The notes below the pieces were generated by a model. It worked only from the letters and a program-made list of their open reading frames with translations. It made no database searches and was not told the origin of the DNA. From JAVKEN01 sp040221415 (GTDB taxonomy: Bacteria; Pseudomonadota; Alphaproteobacteria; Rickettsiales; JABSSG01), in the NCBI GenBank assembly GCA_040221415.1, contig JAVKEN010000017.1:1-11489 (forward strand): a stretch of 11,489 bases of DNA, given 5' to 3'. Position 1 is the stretch's first letter, and every line of letters begins with the position of its first letter. The position numbers and the translations under genes were made by a program. This document shows, piece after piece, positions 5,595 through 11,489 of the stretch.

Positions 5595-6122
5595 TTAGTC
5601 AGCAGCAATTACGCGTGCTCTTTTATCAGAGAAAATCACGTATACTTTTTGACCTTTTTGTAATTTAACATCTCTGCCTTGGATCACAGTAACCATGCCA
5701 CTCGTAGTAGCTGAAGAAATTGCATCACGCATAATTTTAGTTCCTTCAAAATGGTCGAATTTAAGCTTAGATGTATCAACTTTGATTATATATTCATATC
5801 CTTGCTGTTTACCAAGCTGGCCTTCGATTGCAGCCCCAGCAACACCACCAGCAATTGCACCGCCAATAGCTCCAGCATATGCACCTTTACCTTTACCCAT
5901 TCCAGAACCAGCAAGGCCACCTAATGCAGCTCCACCAAGCGTACCTGTTGAATTATTTCCTAATCTATCTGAATTCTTAATTGTCACTACTCTTACATTG
6001 ATGATTTTACCTTCCATTGTCAGGCTTAATGTAGAGTCAGCAGTATAAACATCGCTGTCTAGATCCCTAGCACATGAGGTTAAAAACAAAACGGCAAATA
6101 GAATTACAGATAATTTTTTCAT
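5595..6122 (-). CDS. Glycine-zipper outer-membrane lipoprotein, SlyB/Pcp (17-kDa antigen)-like
   Basis: From ATG 6120-6122 the protein is 175 aa, starting MKKLSVILFAVLFLTSC with the lipobox LTSC and Cys17. Residues 60-100 form a dense glycine-zipper hairpin (GTLGGAALGGLAGSGMG ... GAIGGAIAGGVAGAAIEG), as in SlyB/Pcp and the rickettsial 17-kDa surface antigen. A beta-rich C-terminal part (YEYIIKVD..., KGQKVYVIF) follows, also as in that family. SlyB-type proteins sit in the outer membrane and help stabilise it. An in-frame ATG at 6146 has GGAAG 3 nt ahead and would add eight residues. However, the perfect TATAAT at 6155-6160 places transcription start near 6148, which leaves that ribosome site outside the mRNA. 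The shorter start is therefore preferred. The gene is the likely first gene of a unit with the 266-aa lipoprotein. Confidence 0.9.
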   Translation of the reverse strand: MKKLSVILFAVLFLTSCARDLDSDVYTADSTLSLTMEGKIINVRVVTIKNSDRLGNNSTGTLGGAALGGLAGSGMGKGKGAYAGAIGGAIAGGVAGAAIEGQLGKQQGYEYIIKVDTSKLKFDHFEGTKIMRDAISSATTSGMVTVIQGRDVKLQKGQKVYVIFSDKRARVIAAD

Positions 6123-6154
6123 GATGGCATATAAATTAGTTAGCATTAACTTCC

Positions 6155-6183
6155 ATTATACAGGCCTCATTTTTTTTTGGAAG
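6155..6183 (-). promoter_or_regulatory. Promoter of the SlyB-like gene (strong -10)
   Basis: Minus strand: a perfect -10 TATAAT (complement of 6155-6160) is preceded by G and TG-rich sequence. The -35 is weak, CTTCCA (complement of 6178-6183, 3/6) at 17 nt. Predicted start near 6148 gives a leader of about 25 nt to ATG 6122. Confidence 0.55.
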
Positions 6184-6197
6184 TAGAAATTAAACGT

Positions 6198-6213
6198 CCA
6201 AAAGTGAATTCAC
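6198..6213. repeat. 16-nt element CCAAAAGTGAATTCAC, copy 1, with 12-bp palindrome
   Basis: This sequence lies 12 nt past the stop of the glycosyltransferase gene and matches 15 of 16 bases of 8511-8526, which covers the last coding codons of the neighbouring gene. Positions 6203-6214 form a perfect 12-bp palindrome AGTGAATTCACT. Confidence 0.5.
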
Positions 6214-6225
6214 TGCTCTAGAATT

Positions 6226-8481
6226 TTACTCTTCTACCCAACTATGTCCATTTACGCCATCACGGCCAATCATATGCTCGTCAATAGGGCAAATCTCATG
6301 ATGCTTCATATATGACTCAAACTCGCCATTATCTGAGCTAAGAACTTCTTTTAGTTCAGGGCAAAGTCTAACAAAATCTTCATTAAATTCTTCTGTGACC
6401 AACTCTTCCATCGCACTATCTCTTTCTTTATCAGCAGGCAAAGGATAAACAACATCAATATTTCCATCTTGGTGCGCAGCCTGAAAGTAACTGTAACCAA
6501 TTGGGTCAGCCGTAGCTTTATCTGTAAAACTCGCAATCGAAGTATTATACAATTTTTGCAACATCTGACTTGGTTCAAGCAAGTTCTTTCTGACAGTCTC
6601 TTGGGCTGTTTTGATAACTGGATGCTGAGGGACAGCACCAAACATAAAATTATCTATCGAGAACGAATAGCTAAGACTGAATGTGGTGCTGAAAAAATCA
6701 TACCTGACAGACTCACGATCAGGAGTCCTTGAGAATTCATAATTTATGTCAGCATATACTCCGCCCATATGATTTACTAAATCATAACGCAATGTGTCAC
6801 TAGCTATACCCCAATGTTTTTGCGCAGTATGATCCACTACTAAATCATAATTAGGTAAAAATTCCTTTATTTCACTAAATTCTCTGATTTCTATGTTACT
6901 GCCTTCTAAAGAGTTTACTGATGGCTCAAGTATAGACTTATCATTCACCCAAATAATTTGTTGCCAATCATAAGATTCAGATGATTGAAGTAATGCATTT
7001 GTTTTTTTAGCATTTTCTATATCTCCATCTTTCATCTGACGCGGCTTATCAGGAGATGTTAACCAAATATGGTGCATAACATGTGGAATCTTTACTTCAT
7101 CTGAGGCTGGAGCATTTAAATTGCGATATTTCAAATCAAGCAACTTCTCTGGGTTTTCACGAAAGTAGCTACCAGATCTGACAACAGATTCTCCTTGATA
7201 AGATTCATTGGATTCTTCACTCTCCTCTAATAGAGCTTTTATATAATCGCAATCAACCTCCCAGCCAAACTCTTCAGCAAGGATCTTTAAAGCATCAAAA
7301 TCTCCTTTGCCTAATAAAGATTGTTGGGTAGTTTCTTGTGAAATATGGTCAGAAAACTCATTCAAAATTTCAGCAGTAATTTTTTTGATCTTATTGTTTA
7401 ATTCATAATTTATTTTACAAATAAGGTTTCCAGAAGTATCAGATCTTGAGGAACTAAGCTCACTTTCTAAATGCCTAACAATTTCTATTAAATAATTTTC
7501 TGCATTATTCTCATTAATAGCATACGGTCTGAGCTCCTCTAACAAATGAAAGTTTGTAACTCTGAACTCATCTCCAAAGCAAGTATCAATTGCGGCTCCT
7601 TTATCTATTGCAGCTTTTGCTAACTCAATTTGTTTATCTTTATCCGACTCCTCATAAATGTATCTACTAATAACAGTTTTTAAGAACTTATTAGCAGTTT
7701 CAGGAGTTAACAAAACTGATTGTAGATTATAGAGGGAATCAAGTTGAAAATACCCTGATTTGTCTTCAAACACCTTGTTTATATCAGCACCCATTTCAAT
7801 TGCAGCTTTTAATAACTCTAATTGCTTAGGTTTATCTTTATCTCTAATTCCAGCACTTAATAGTTTAGAGAAAAACTTATTAGCAGTTTCGGGAGTTAAC
7901 AAAACTGATTGTAGATTATAGAGGGAGTCAAAGCCAAAATATCCTGATTGGTCTTCAATCACTTTGTTTATATCAGCACCCTTTTCAATTGCAGCTTTTG
8001 CTAGCTCTAATTGCTGAGACCTGTTTAATTCATCACTTAAAACAGTATGGGTAACTAATTTAAAAAAAACATCTGCTGTTTCAGAGGTTAATAACATTGA
8101 TTGCAGGTTAGTAAGGGTTGTTGTATAGAACCAACCATCACCATCTTGCATAGCCCTTTTAACATCAGCACCCTTTTCAATTGCAGTTTTGGCTAACTCT
8201 AATTGCTGATCTTTTTGCTGATCATTTATTCTACAACGTATAACCCTAGTTAAAAACAAATCAGCTGTCTCTGGAAACAAAAGATCCGCTTGTTTACGTT
8301 TCAATGCATCAACACGATATGCATAATGAGCAAAGATCTCCTTCGCAGCTTCTACTTTCGCTGGATCAGTTGGAATTGGGATTTCTAATGTTGGTGCTGT
8401 TGTTTTAGCAGATACTCCCACTGGCTCAAAAGAGCCATCAGCTTGAACTTCAATAGTTTGTGTTTGATTTGATGCGGACAT
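6226..8481 (-). CDS. Ankyrin-like repeat / toxin-type glycosyltransferase fusion, 751 aa
   Basis: There is no signal peptide, and the N-terminal 40 residues are Thr/Pro-rich and flexible. From about residue 40 to 330 lie 63-64-aa repeats with a QLELAKAAIEKGADIN core: one degenerate copy, three good copies and a partial one (7633-8205 covers the three good ones). Residues about 350-455 are helical and unrecognised. Residues about 465-740 resemble GT44/GT32-type sugar transferases (Gly_transf_sug, clostridial TcdA/TcdB heads). The opening IPHVMHHIWL carries Trp473. The signature SDTLRYDLVNHMGGVYADIN carries Asp562, Arg565 and Asp578, with Asn580 where the DxD motif normally has its second Asp. 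AVPQHPVIKTA follows. Such enzymes move a sugar from a UDP-sugar to host proteins such as small GTPases; donor and target cannot be read here. The start is fixed by a strong AAGGAGG 4 nt upstream. The gene lies 25 nt downstream of the amidotransferase fusion and is probably co-transcribed with it. Confidence 0.88.
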   Translation of the reverse strand: MSASNQTQTIEVQADGSFEPVGVSAKTTAPTLEIPIPTDPAKVEAAKEIFAHYAYRVDALKRKQADLLFPETADLFLTRVIRCRINDQQKDQQLELAKTAIEKGADVKRAMQDGDGWFYTTTLTNLQSMLLTSETADVFFKLVTHTVLSDELNRSQQLELAKAAIEKGADINKVIEDQSGYFGFDSLYNLQSVLLTPETANKFFSKLLSAGIRDKDKPKQLELLKAAIEMGADINKVFEDKSGYFQLDSLYNLQSVLLTPETANKFLKTVISRYIYEESDKDKQIELAKAAIDKGAAIDTCFGDEFRVTNFHLLEELRPYAINENNAENYLIEIVRHLESELSSSRSDTSGNLICKINYELNNKIKKITAEILNEFSDHISQETTQQSLLGKGDFDALKILAEEFGWEVDCDYIKALLEESEESNESYQGESVVRSGSYFRENPEKLLDLKYRNLNAPASDEVKIPHVMHHIWLTSPDKPRQMKDGDIENAKKTNALLQSSESYDWQQIIWVNDKSILEPSVNSLEGSNIEIREFSEIKEFLPNYDLVVDHTAQKHWGIASDTLRYDLVNHMGGVYADINYEFSRTPDRESVRYDFFSTTFSLSYSFSIDNFMFGAVPQHPVIKTAQETVRKNLLEPSQMLQKLYNTSIASFTDKATADPIGYSYFQAAHQDGNIDVVYPLPADKERDSAMEELVTEEFNEDFVRLCPELKEVLSSDNGEFESYMKHHEICPIDEHMIGRDGVNGHSWVEE
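7633..8205 (-). repeat. Tandem 63-64-aa repeat array in the glycosyltransferase gene
   Basis: Three good units, each starting at the QLELAK codons: 8014-8205 (192 bp, most diverged), 7825-8013 (189 bp) and 7633-7824 (192 bp). A partial unit begins at 7632 and decays, and another degenerate one precedes 8205. Consensus features are ELAKxAIEKGADIN, SGYF, LYNLQSVLLTPETANKF and DKDKPK. The last two full units are highly similar at DNA level to units in the next gene, including a 56-nt perfect match (7737-7792 with 10969-11024). Confidence 0.9.
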
Positions 8482-8485
8482 ACTG

Positions 8486-8492
8486 CCTCCTT
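8486..8492 (-). promoter_or_regulatory. Strong ribosome binding site of the glycosyltransferase fusion
   Basis: Minus strand AAGGAGG lies 4 nt before ATG 8481-8479, in the 25-nt gap after the upstream stop. It is the best Shine-Dalgarno sequence among the genes of the window. It fits independent, efficient translation of the second gene of a co-transcribed pair. Confidence 0.8.
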
Positions 8493-8506
8493 ATAATTCA
8501 AATTTA

Positions 8507-11488
8507 CTAACCAAAAGTGAACTCACCAGTTTGGCAAGAATCACCTACAGCTTCAGCAACTCCGTTGTTTGCTGCAGCTAATTGCTCTTCTAAATTATGG
8601 TAATATGCGTCAATTTCTTTTGCAGATTCAGCATAAGCTTTGCTTGTTGCAGTCTCAAATGGAACATATGTTTGCTGCTCATGAATATATTTAGACACTA
8701 AAGATTTGTCGCGATGCTGTTGCATCATCCGTGCAAAATTATCAAAAATATTCATCTGACGTGACCACGATTCATGATCAGCCATTAACTTGTTTTCTGG
8801 ATCTTGACCATAATGCTCTGGGTGGAATTGGAAAGTAACGTGGTTGCCATTATAGTATGATTGCACTACACCTTCTTCTGATAAAATCCCAATTTTACCA
8901 GCATGAGTTACATCTTTAGGCGCATAATGATGCGCAGTTGAAATATCAACAACAATTTCCGGGTTATAGTTCTCATCTGATAAATATTTACATTGCTCTT
9001 CTGAAGTCATCATCATGAAATAAGGCATACTGCCAGTTTTTACATAACCTTTATGCTCAGTACCATCAGCATATTTCTGAACTTCAACCAAGCTTTCACC
9101 CTGACTTAAAGCATGATACTGATTACCCAAACACATTCCAATTAATGGAGTCGCATGTTTGTAGGCATATTCGTAAACCCTTAAATAAGTTTGTTCAATC
9201 TTCCCAGAAGGTTCAAAATCACTTATATCAAAACCCTCAGGTTTTTTGGGGTAAGAATCTCCTCCACCTGGAATCATAAATCCATTCAATTGTGATAAGA
9301 ACTCTTCAGTTGCATTATCATAATCAAAAGTCACAACCCTAATGTTTGGGTGCTTCAAAGCCATTACTCTTGCTGCTGTAATATGATCAATATCCCAGAA
9401 ATCTTTTACTACGGGAATACCCATGTAAAATTTATCCGAAGAAAAATCTATGTCTTTGTCCTTATAAAACGGATCGTTGGAATGTTCTAAAGCCTCACTA
9501 AATATCTCATCAAAATCATCACGGCTTTTAATTACAAGAGATAATATATCAATTGGGGTTTCGTATGCAGCATTTAATTGATCGGGAGAATAGCCCTTAT
9601 TTGAAAGATCAATAAATGCCTCATAGTTGCCTGATCTAGCAATCTTATGAAGTATAGTGTCTTTAGATAAAAGCTCTTTAGCCCTAGAAAGCTCAGGAAA
9701 ATATGCTGAAATTGACTCAAAATTCTGATTGTCAATTTTTGATAAAATAAGATCTTCTATAGCAATATTTTCAAGAGAATTATTGTATTTAACGCCTGCA
9801 GATTGCAATTCTTCAATACCTTTTTCTTCGTTAAAAATAATGACATATTGCCATAATAAATTTTCTTCTTTGGGGGATAATTTTATGTAAGTTCCTACTT
9901 GATCTAATAGCTCCTTAATTTCATCTTTCTGCGCATTAAGATTTACTATTAAATCCTGTATATGCTGGATGTCTTTTTCTGATTCAGGAATAGGTGGTCT
10001 GACTATTTCACCGTTTTCTTGCAACTCTTTTTCTAACAATAATGCGGCCTTGCTGTAACGACCATCTTGAATCAACTTGTCACTAGTTTTCACTTCCCTC
10101 TTCCCCCCGGGAATTGTAAAAACATTATTTCCTAAACCTTGTTGAAGCAAAAATTCAAATAAATCTTCATCAATGTGTCTGCCGTAACTAGTAAAAAGAA
10201 TTAAATCTAGCGCACTGAAAGAGTATTTTTCTAGAAGTTCTCCCAATTTATTTAAGTCTACACCGGCCTCAATCAAAGCATCAACAATTGTAATAGTTTT
10301 TTCTGTTTTCTCACTCAACACTTCTCCCAGCAACGATTCCCCATCCTTGTAATAATTAGGGGACATACCTTGCTCTAGCAACAAATCTAACAATGTTACA
10401 TCCAAACTTAATGCAATAGCTAAACTTTCGAGTTTAAGATTAGAGTAACCATGCTCGGATAAGAATTCTCTTGCAGCTTTAGCTCGCAGAGGGTTCCCAT
10501 CGATACTAGGGGAATAATATTTCCCAACTATTGCAGTAAAATAAATACTTTCTGATACTTTAGATAACAGCAAATCTTTGCATCCTAAAACTAGATTAGT
10601 TGAACAATCATACCTATCCAAAAAACTATTTACATCTGCGCCCATATCAAACGCGGCTTTTGCTAACTCAATTTGTTTATCTTTACCCGACTCCTCAGAA
10701 CTGTTTCCACTATTAACGGCTTCTAAGAACTTATCAGCTGTTTCGGGGGTTAATAAGGTTGATTGTAGATTATAGAGGAAATCAAGTTGAAAATACCCTG
10801 ATTTGTCTTCAAACACCTTGTTTATATCTGCACCCATATCAACTGCAGCTTTTGCTAGCTCTAATTGCTTAGGTTTATCTTCATCTCTAATTTCAACGCT
10901 TAATATTTTAGAGAAAAACTTATTAGCAGTTTCGGGAGTTAACAAAACTGATTGTAGATTATAGAGGAAATCAAGTTGAAAATACCCTGATTTGTCTTCA
11001 AACACCTTGTTTATATCAGCACCCTTTTCAATTGCAGCTTTTGCTAGCTCTAATTGCTTAGGTTTATCTTCATCTCTAATTCCAACGCTTAATAGTTTAG
11101 AAAAAAACTTATCTGCAGTTTCTGGAGTTAACAAAATTGATTGTAGATTATAGAGGGAGTCAAAGCCAAAATATCCTGATTTATCTCCAATCACTTTGTT
11201 TATATCAGCACCCTTTTCAATTGCAGTTTTGGCTAACTCTAATTGCTTGGGTTTATCTTCATCTGTAACTCTAACACTTAATAGTTTAGAGAAAAACTTA
11301 TTAGCAGTTTCGGGAGTTAACAAAACTGATTGTAGATTATAGAGGGACCTAAAGCCAAGATATCCTGATTCATCTCCAATCACTTTGTTTATATCGGCGC
11401 CCTTTTCAATTGCAGTTTTGGCTAACTCTAATTGCTTAGGTTTATTTTCATCTGTAACTCCAGCACTTAATAGTTTAGAAAAAAACTT
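8507..11488 (-). CDS. Ankyrin-like repeat / class I glutamine amidotransferase (peptidase C26-like) fusion, 5'-truncated by window edge
   Basis: The frame stays open to the right edge: the codons before the GTG at 11383 continue the repeat, reading SAGVTDENKPKQLELAKTAI. The GTG is therefore internal and at least 993 residues are present. Four full 63-64-aa repeats (10676-11434) and a partial one at the edge are followed by more degenerate ankyrin-like units (LLLEQGMSPNYYKDG, LIEAGVDLNKLGE) and a helical linker. The C-terminal third (about 8650-9450) is a class I glutamine amidotransferase of the C26/gamma-glutamyl hydrolase type. It has the loop MIPGGGDSYPKKPEG, the nucleophile elbow GMCLGNQ (Cys codon 9131-9133), STAHHYAP, and FHPEH with catalytic His (8822-8824) and Glu (8816-8818). 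The triad is complete, so it is probably an active hydrolase of a gamma-glutamyl or glutamine amide bond. The substrate is unknown. No synthase partner domain is present, which favours stand-alone hydrolysis. There is no membrane segment. Confidence 0.88.
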   Translation of the reverse strand, partial: KFFSKLLSAGVTDENKPKQLELAKTAIEKGADINKVIGDESGYLGFRSLYNLQSVLLTPETANKFFSKLLSVRVTDEDKPKQLELAKTAIEKGADINKVIGDKSGYFGFDSLYNLQSILLTPETADKFFSKLLSVGIRDEDKPKQLELAKAAIEKGADINKVFEDKSGYFQLDFLYNLQSVLLTPETANKFFSKILSVEIRDEDKPKQLELAKAAVDMGADINKVFEDKSGYFQLDFLYNLQSTLLTPETADKFLEAVNSGNSSEESGKDKQIELAKAAFDMGADVNSFLDRYDCSTNLVLGCKDLLLSKVSESIYFTAIVGKYYSPSIDGNPLRAKAAREFLSEHGYSNLKLESLAIALSLDVTLLDLLLEQGMSPNYYKDGESLLGEVLSEKTEKTITIVDALIEAGVDLNKLGELLEKYSFSALDLILFTSYGRHIDEDLFEFLLQQGLGNNVFTIPGGKREVKTSDKLIQDGRYSKAALLLEKELQENGEIVRPPIPESEKDIQHIQDLIVNLNAQKDEIKELLDQVGTYIKLSPKEENLLWQYVIIFNEEKGIEELQSAGVKYNNSLENIAIEDLILSKIDNQNFESISAYFPELSRAKELLSKDTILHKIARSGNYEAFIDLSNKGYSPDQLNAAYETPIDILSLVIKSRDDFDEIFSEALEHSNDPFYKDKDIDFSSDKFYMGIPVVKDFWDIDHITAARVMALKHPNIRVVTFDYDNATEEFLSQLNGFMIPGGGDSYPKKPEGFDISDFEPSGKIEQTYLRVYEYAYKHATPLIGMCLGNQYHALSQGESLVEVQKYADGTEHKGYVKTGSMPYFMMMTSEEQCKYLSDENYNPEIVVDISTAHHYAPKDVTHAGKIGILSEEGVVQSYYNGNHVTFQFHPEHYGQDPENKLMADHESWSRQMNIFDNFARMMQQHRDKSLVSKYIHEQQTYVPFETATSKAYAESAKEIDAYYHNLEEQLAAANNGVAEAVGDSCQTGEFTFG
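8511..8526. repeat. 16-nt element CCAAAAGTGAACTCAC, copy 2
   Basis: This sequence encodes the last residues of the amidotransferase fusion (minus strand, GEFTFG) and matches 15 of 16 bases of the element at 6198-6213 beyond the glycosyltransferase stop. It contains the near-palindrome GTGAACTCAC. Confidence 0.45.
10676..11488 (-). repeat. Tandem 63-64-aa repeat array in the amidotransferase gene, continuing past the window
   Basis: The units are 11246-11434, 11057-11245 and 10868-11056 (189 bp each) and 10676-10867 (192 bp), with a partial unit at 11435-11488. A decayed unit follows from 10675. Units are mostly identical in protein (QLELAKTAIEKGADINKV..., ending RDEDKPK) and close in DNA. 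The last full unit ends SSEESGKDK and is followed by QIELAKAAFDMGAD. This parallels the glycosyltransferase gene (EESDKDKQIELAKAAI), so both arrays end at the same repeat type. Confidence 0.92.
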
Positions 11489-11489
11489 A

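Noticed and set aside
5695..6048. 117-aa Pro/Ala-rich plus-strand reading frame
   Set aside because: It is the antisense shadow of the glycine-zipper codons of the SlyB-like gene.
6351..6732. Reading frames 6351-6641 (-) and 6469-6732 (+)
   Set aside because: Both lie inside the glycosyltransferase domain in other frames. The domain's motifs fix the real frame.
10578..10775. 65-aa plus-strand reading frame
   Set aside because: It is antisense to the repeat array of the amidotransferase fusion.
11381..11383. GTG as the true start of the amidotransferase fusion
   Set aside because: The frame and the repeat continue without a stop to the window edge, and the GTG encodes the Val of a repeat unit (KVIGDESG).
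10676..11488. CRISPR-like or satellite array because of regular 189-bp repeats
   Set aside because: The repeats are in frame, the period is a multiple of three, and all units translate into one conserved protein unit with no short repeat-spacer pattern.

Overview
The window reads as part of an accessory, effector-rich region of a low-GC Gram-negative bacterium. Three cues point to an outer membrane and the Sec/Lsp/Lgt route: three lipoproteins with clear lipoboxes, one of them a glycine-zipper SlyB/Pcp-type protein. Four other genes look like proteins made to act on a eukaryotic host: an ankyrin-type protein, an OTU-family cysteine protease, a toxin-type glycosyltransferase and a class I glutamine-amidotransferase/C26-hydrolase fusion. 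None of the four that can be assessed carries a Sec signal. This mix is typical of intracellular or host-associated lineages such as Rickettsiales, Holosporales or Legionella-like Gammaproteobacteria. The sequence alone does not identify the species, and the assignment is inference. There are no tRNA, rRNA, CRISPR or transposase signals.

Layout, left to right. (1) 2-709 (+) is the 3' end of an ankyrin-type gene with an acidic tail that carries a duplicated DWLFGPDE motif. (2) 841-1182 (+) is a small lipoprotein with its own promoter and an excellent intrinsic terminator. (3) 1347-2587 (-) holds three small genes. Two overlap by 14 nt: a Gly-rich 134-aa protein and a DUF1801 protein. They are followed by a cysteine-containing 132-aa orphan with a possible promoter of its own and a strong terminator. 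(4) 2765-4420 (+) is a 551-aa OTU-like protease with a long acidic tail. It has a candidate promoter and a palindrome just after the predicted transcription start. (5) 4433-6122 (-) holds an orphan 89-aa protein and two lipoproteins, the second being SlyB/Pcp-like, probably transcribed SlyB-like first. (6) 6226-8481 and 8507-11488 (-) are two very large neighbours 25 bp apart and probably co-transcribed, the upstream one running off the window. Both share a tandem 63-64-aa ankyrin-like repeat module that is highly similar at DNA level, but they end in different enzymes: a DxD-type glycosyltransferase (with DxN here) and a Cys-His-Glu glutamine amidotransferase/gamma-glutamyl hydrolase.

The most interesting part is this last pair: one N-terminal repeat scaffold attached to two different catalytic heads in a single transcription unit. 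A reasonable inference is that the repeats provide common targeting or binding while the heads act on host molecules, but substrates cannot be read from sequence. No gene-free stretch exceeds 300 bases. The largest gaps (710-840, 1183-1346, 2588-2764) hold promoters, terminators and one inverted repeat.
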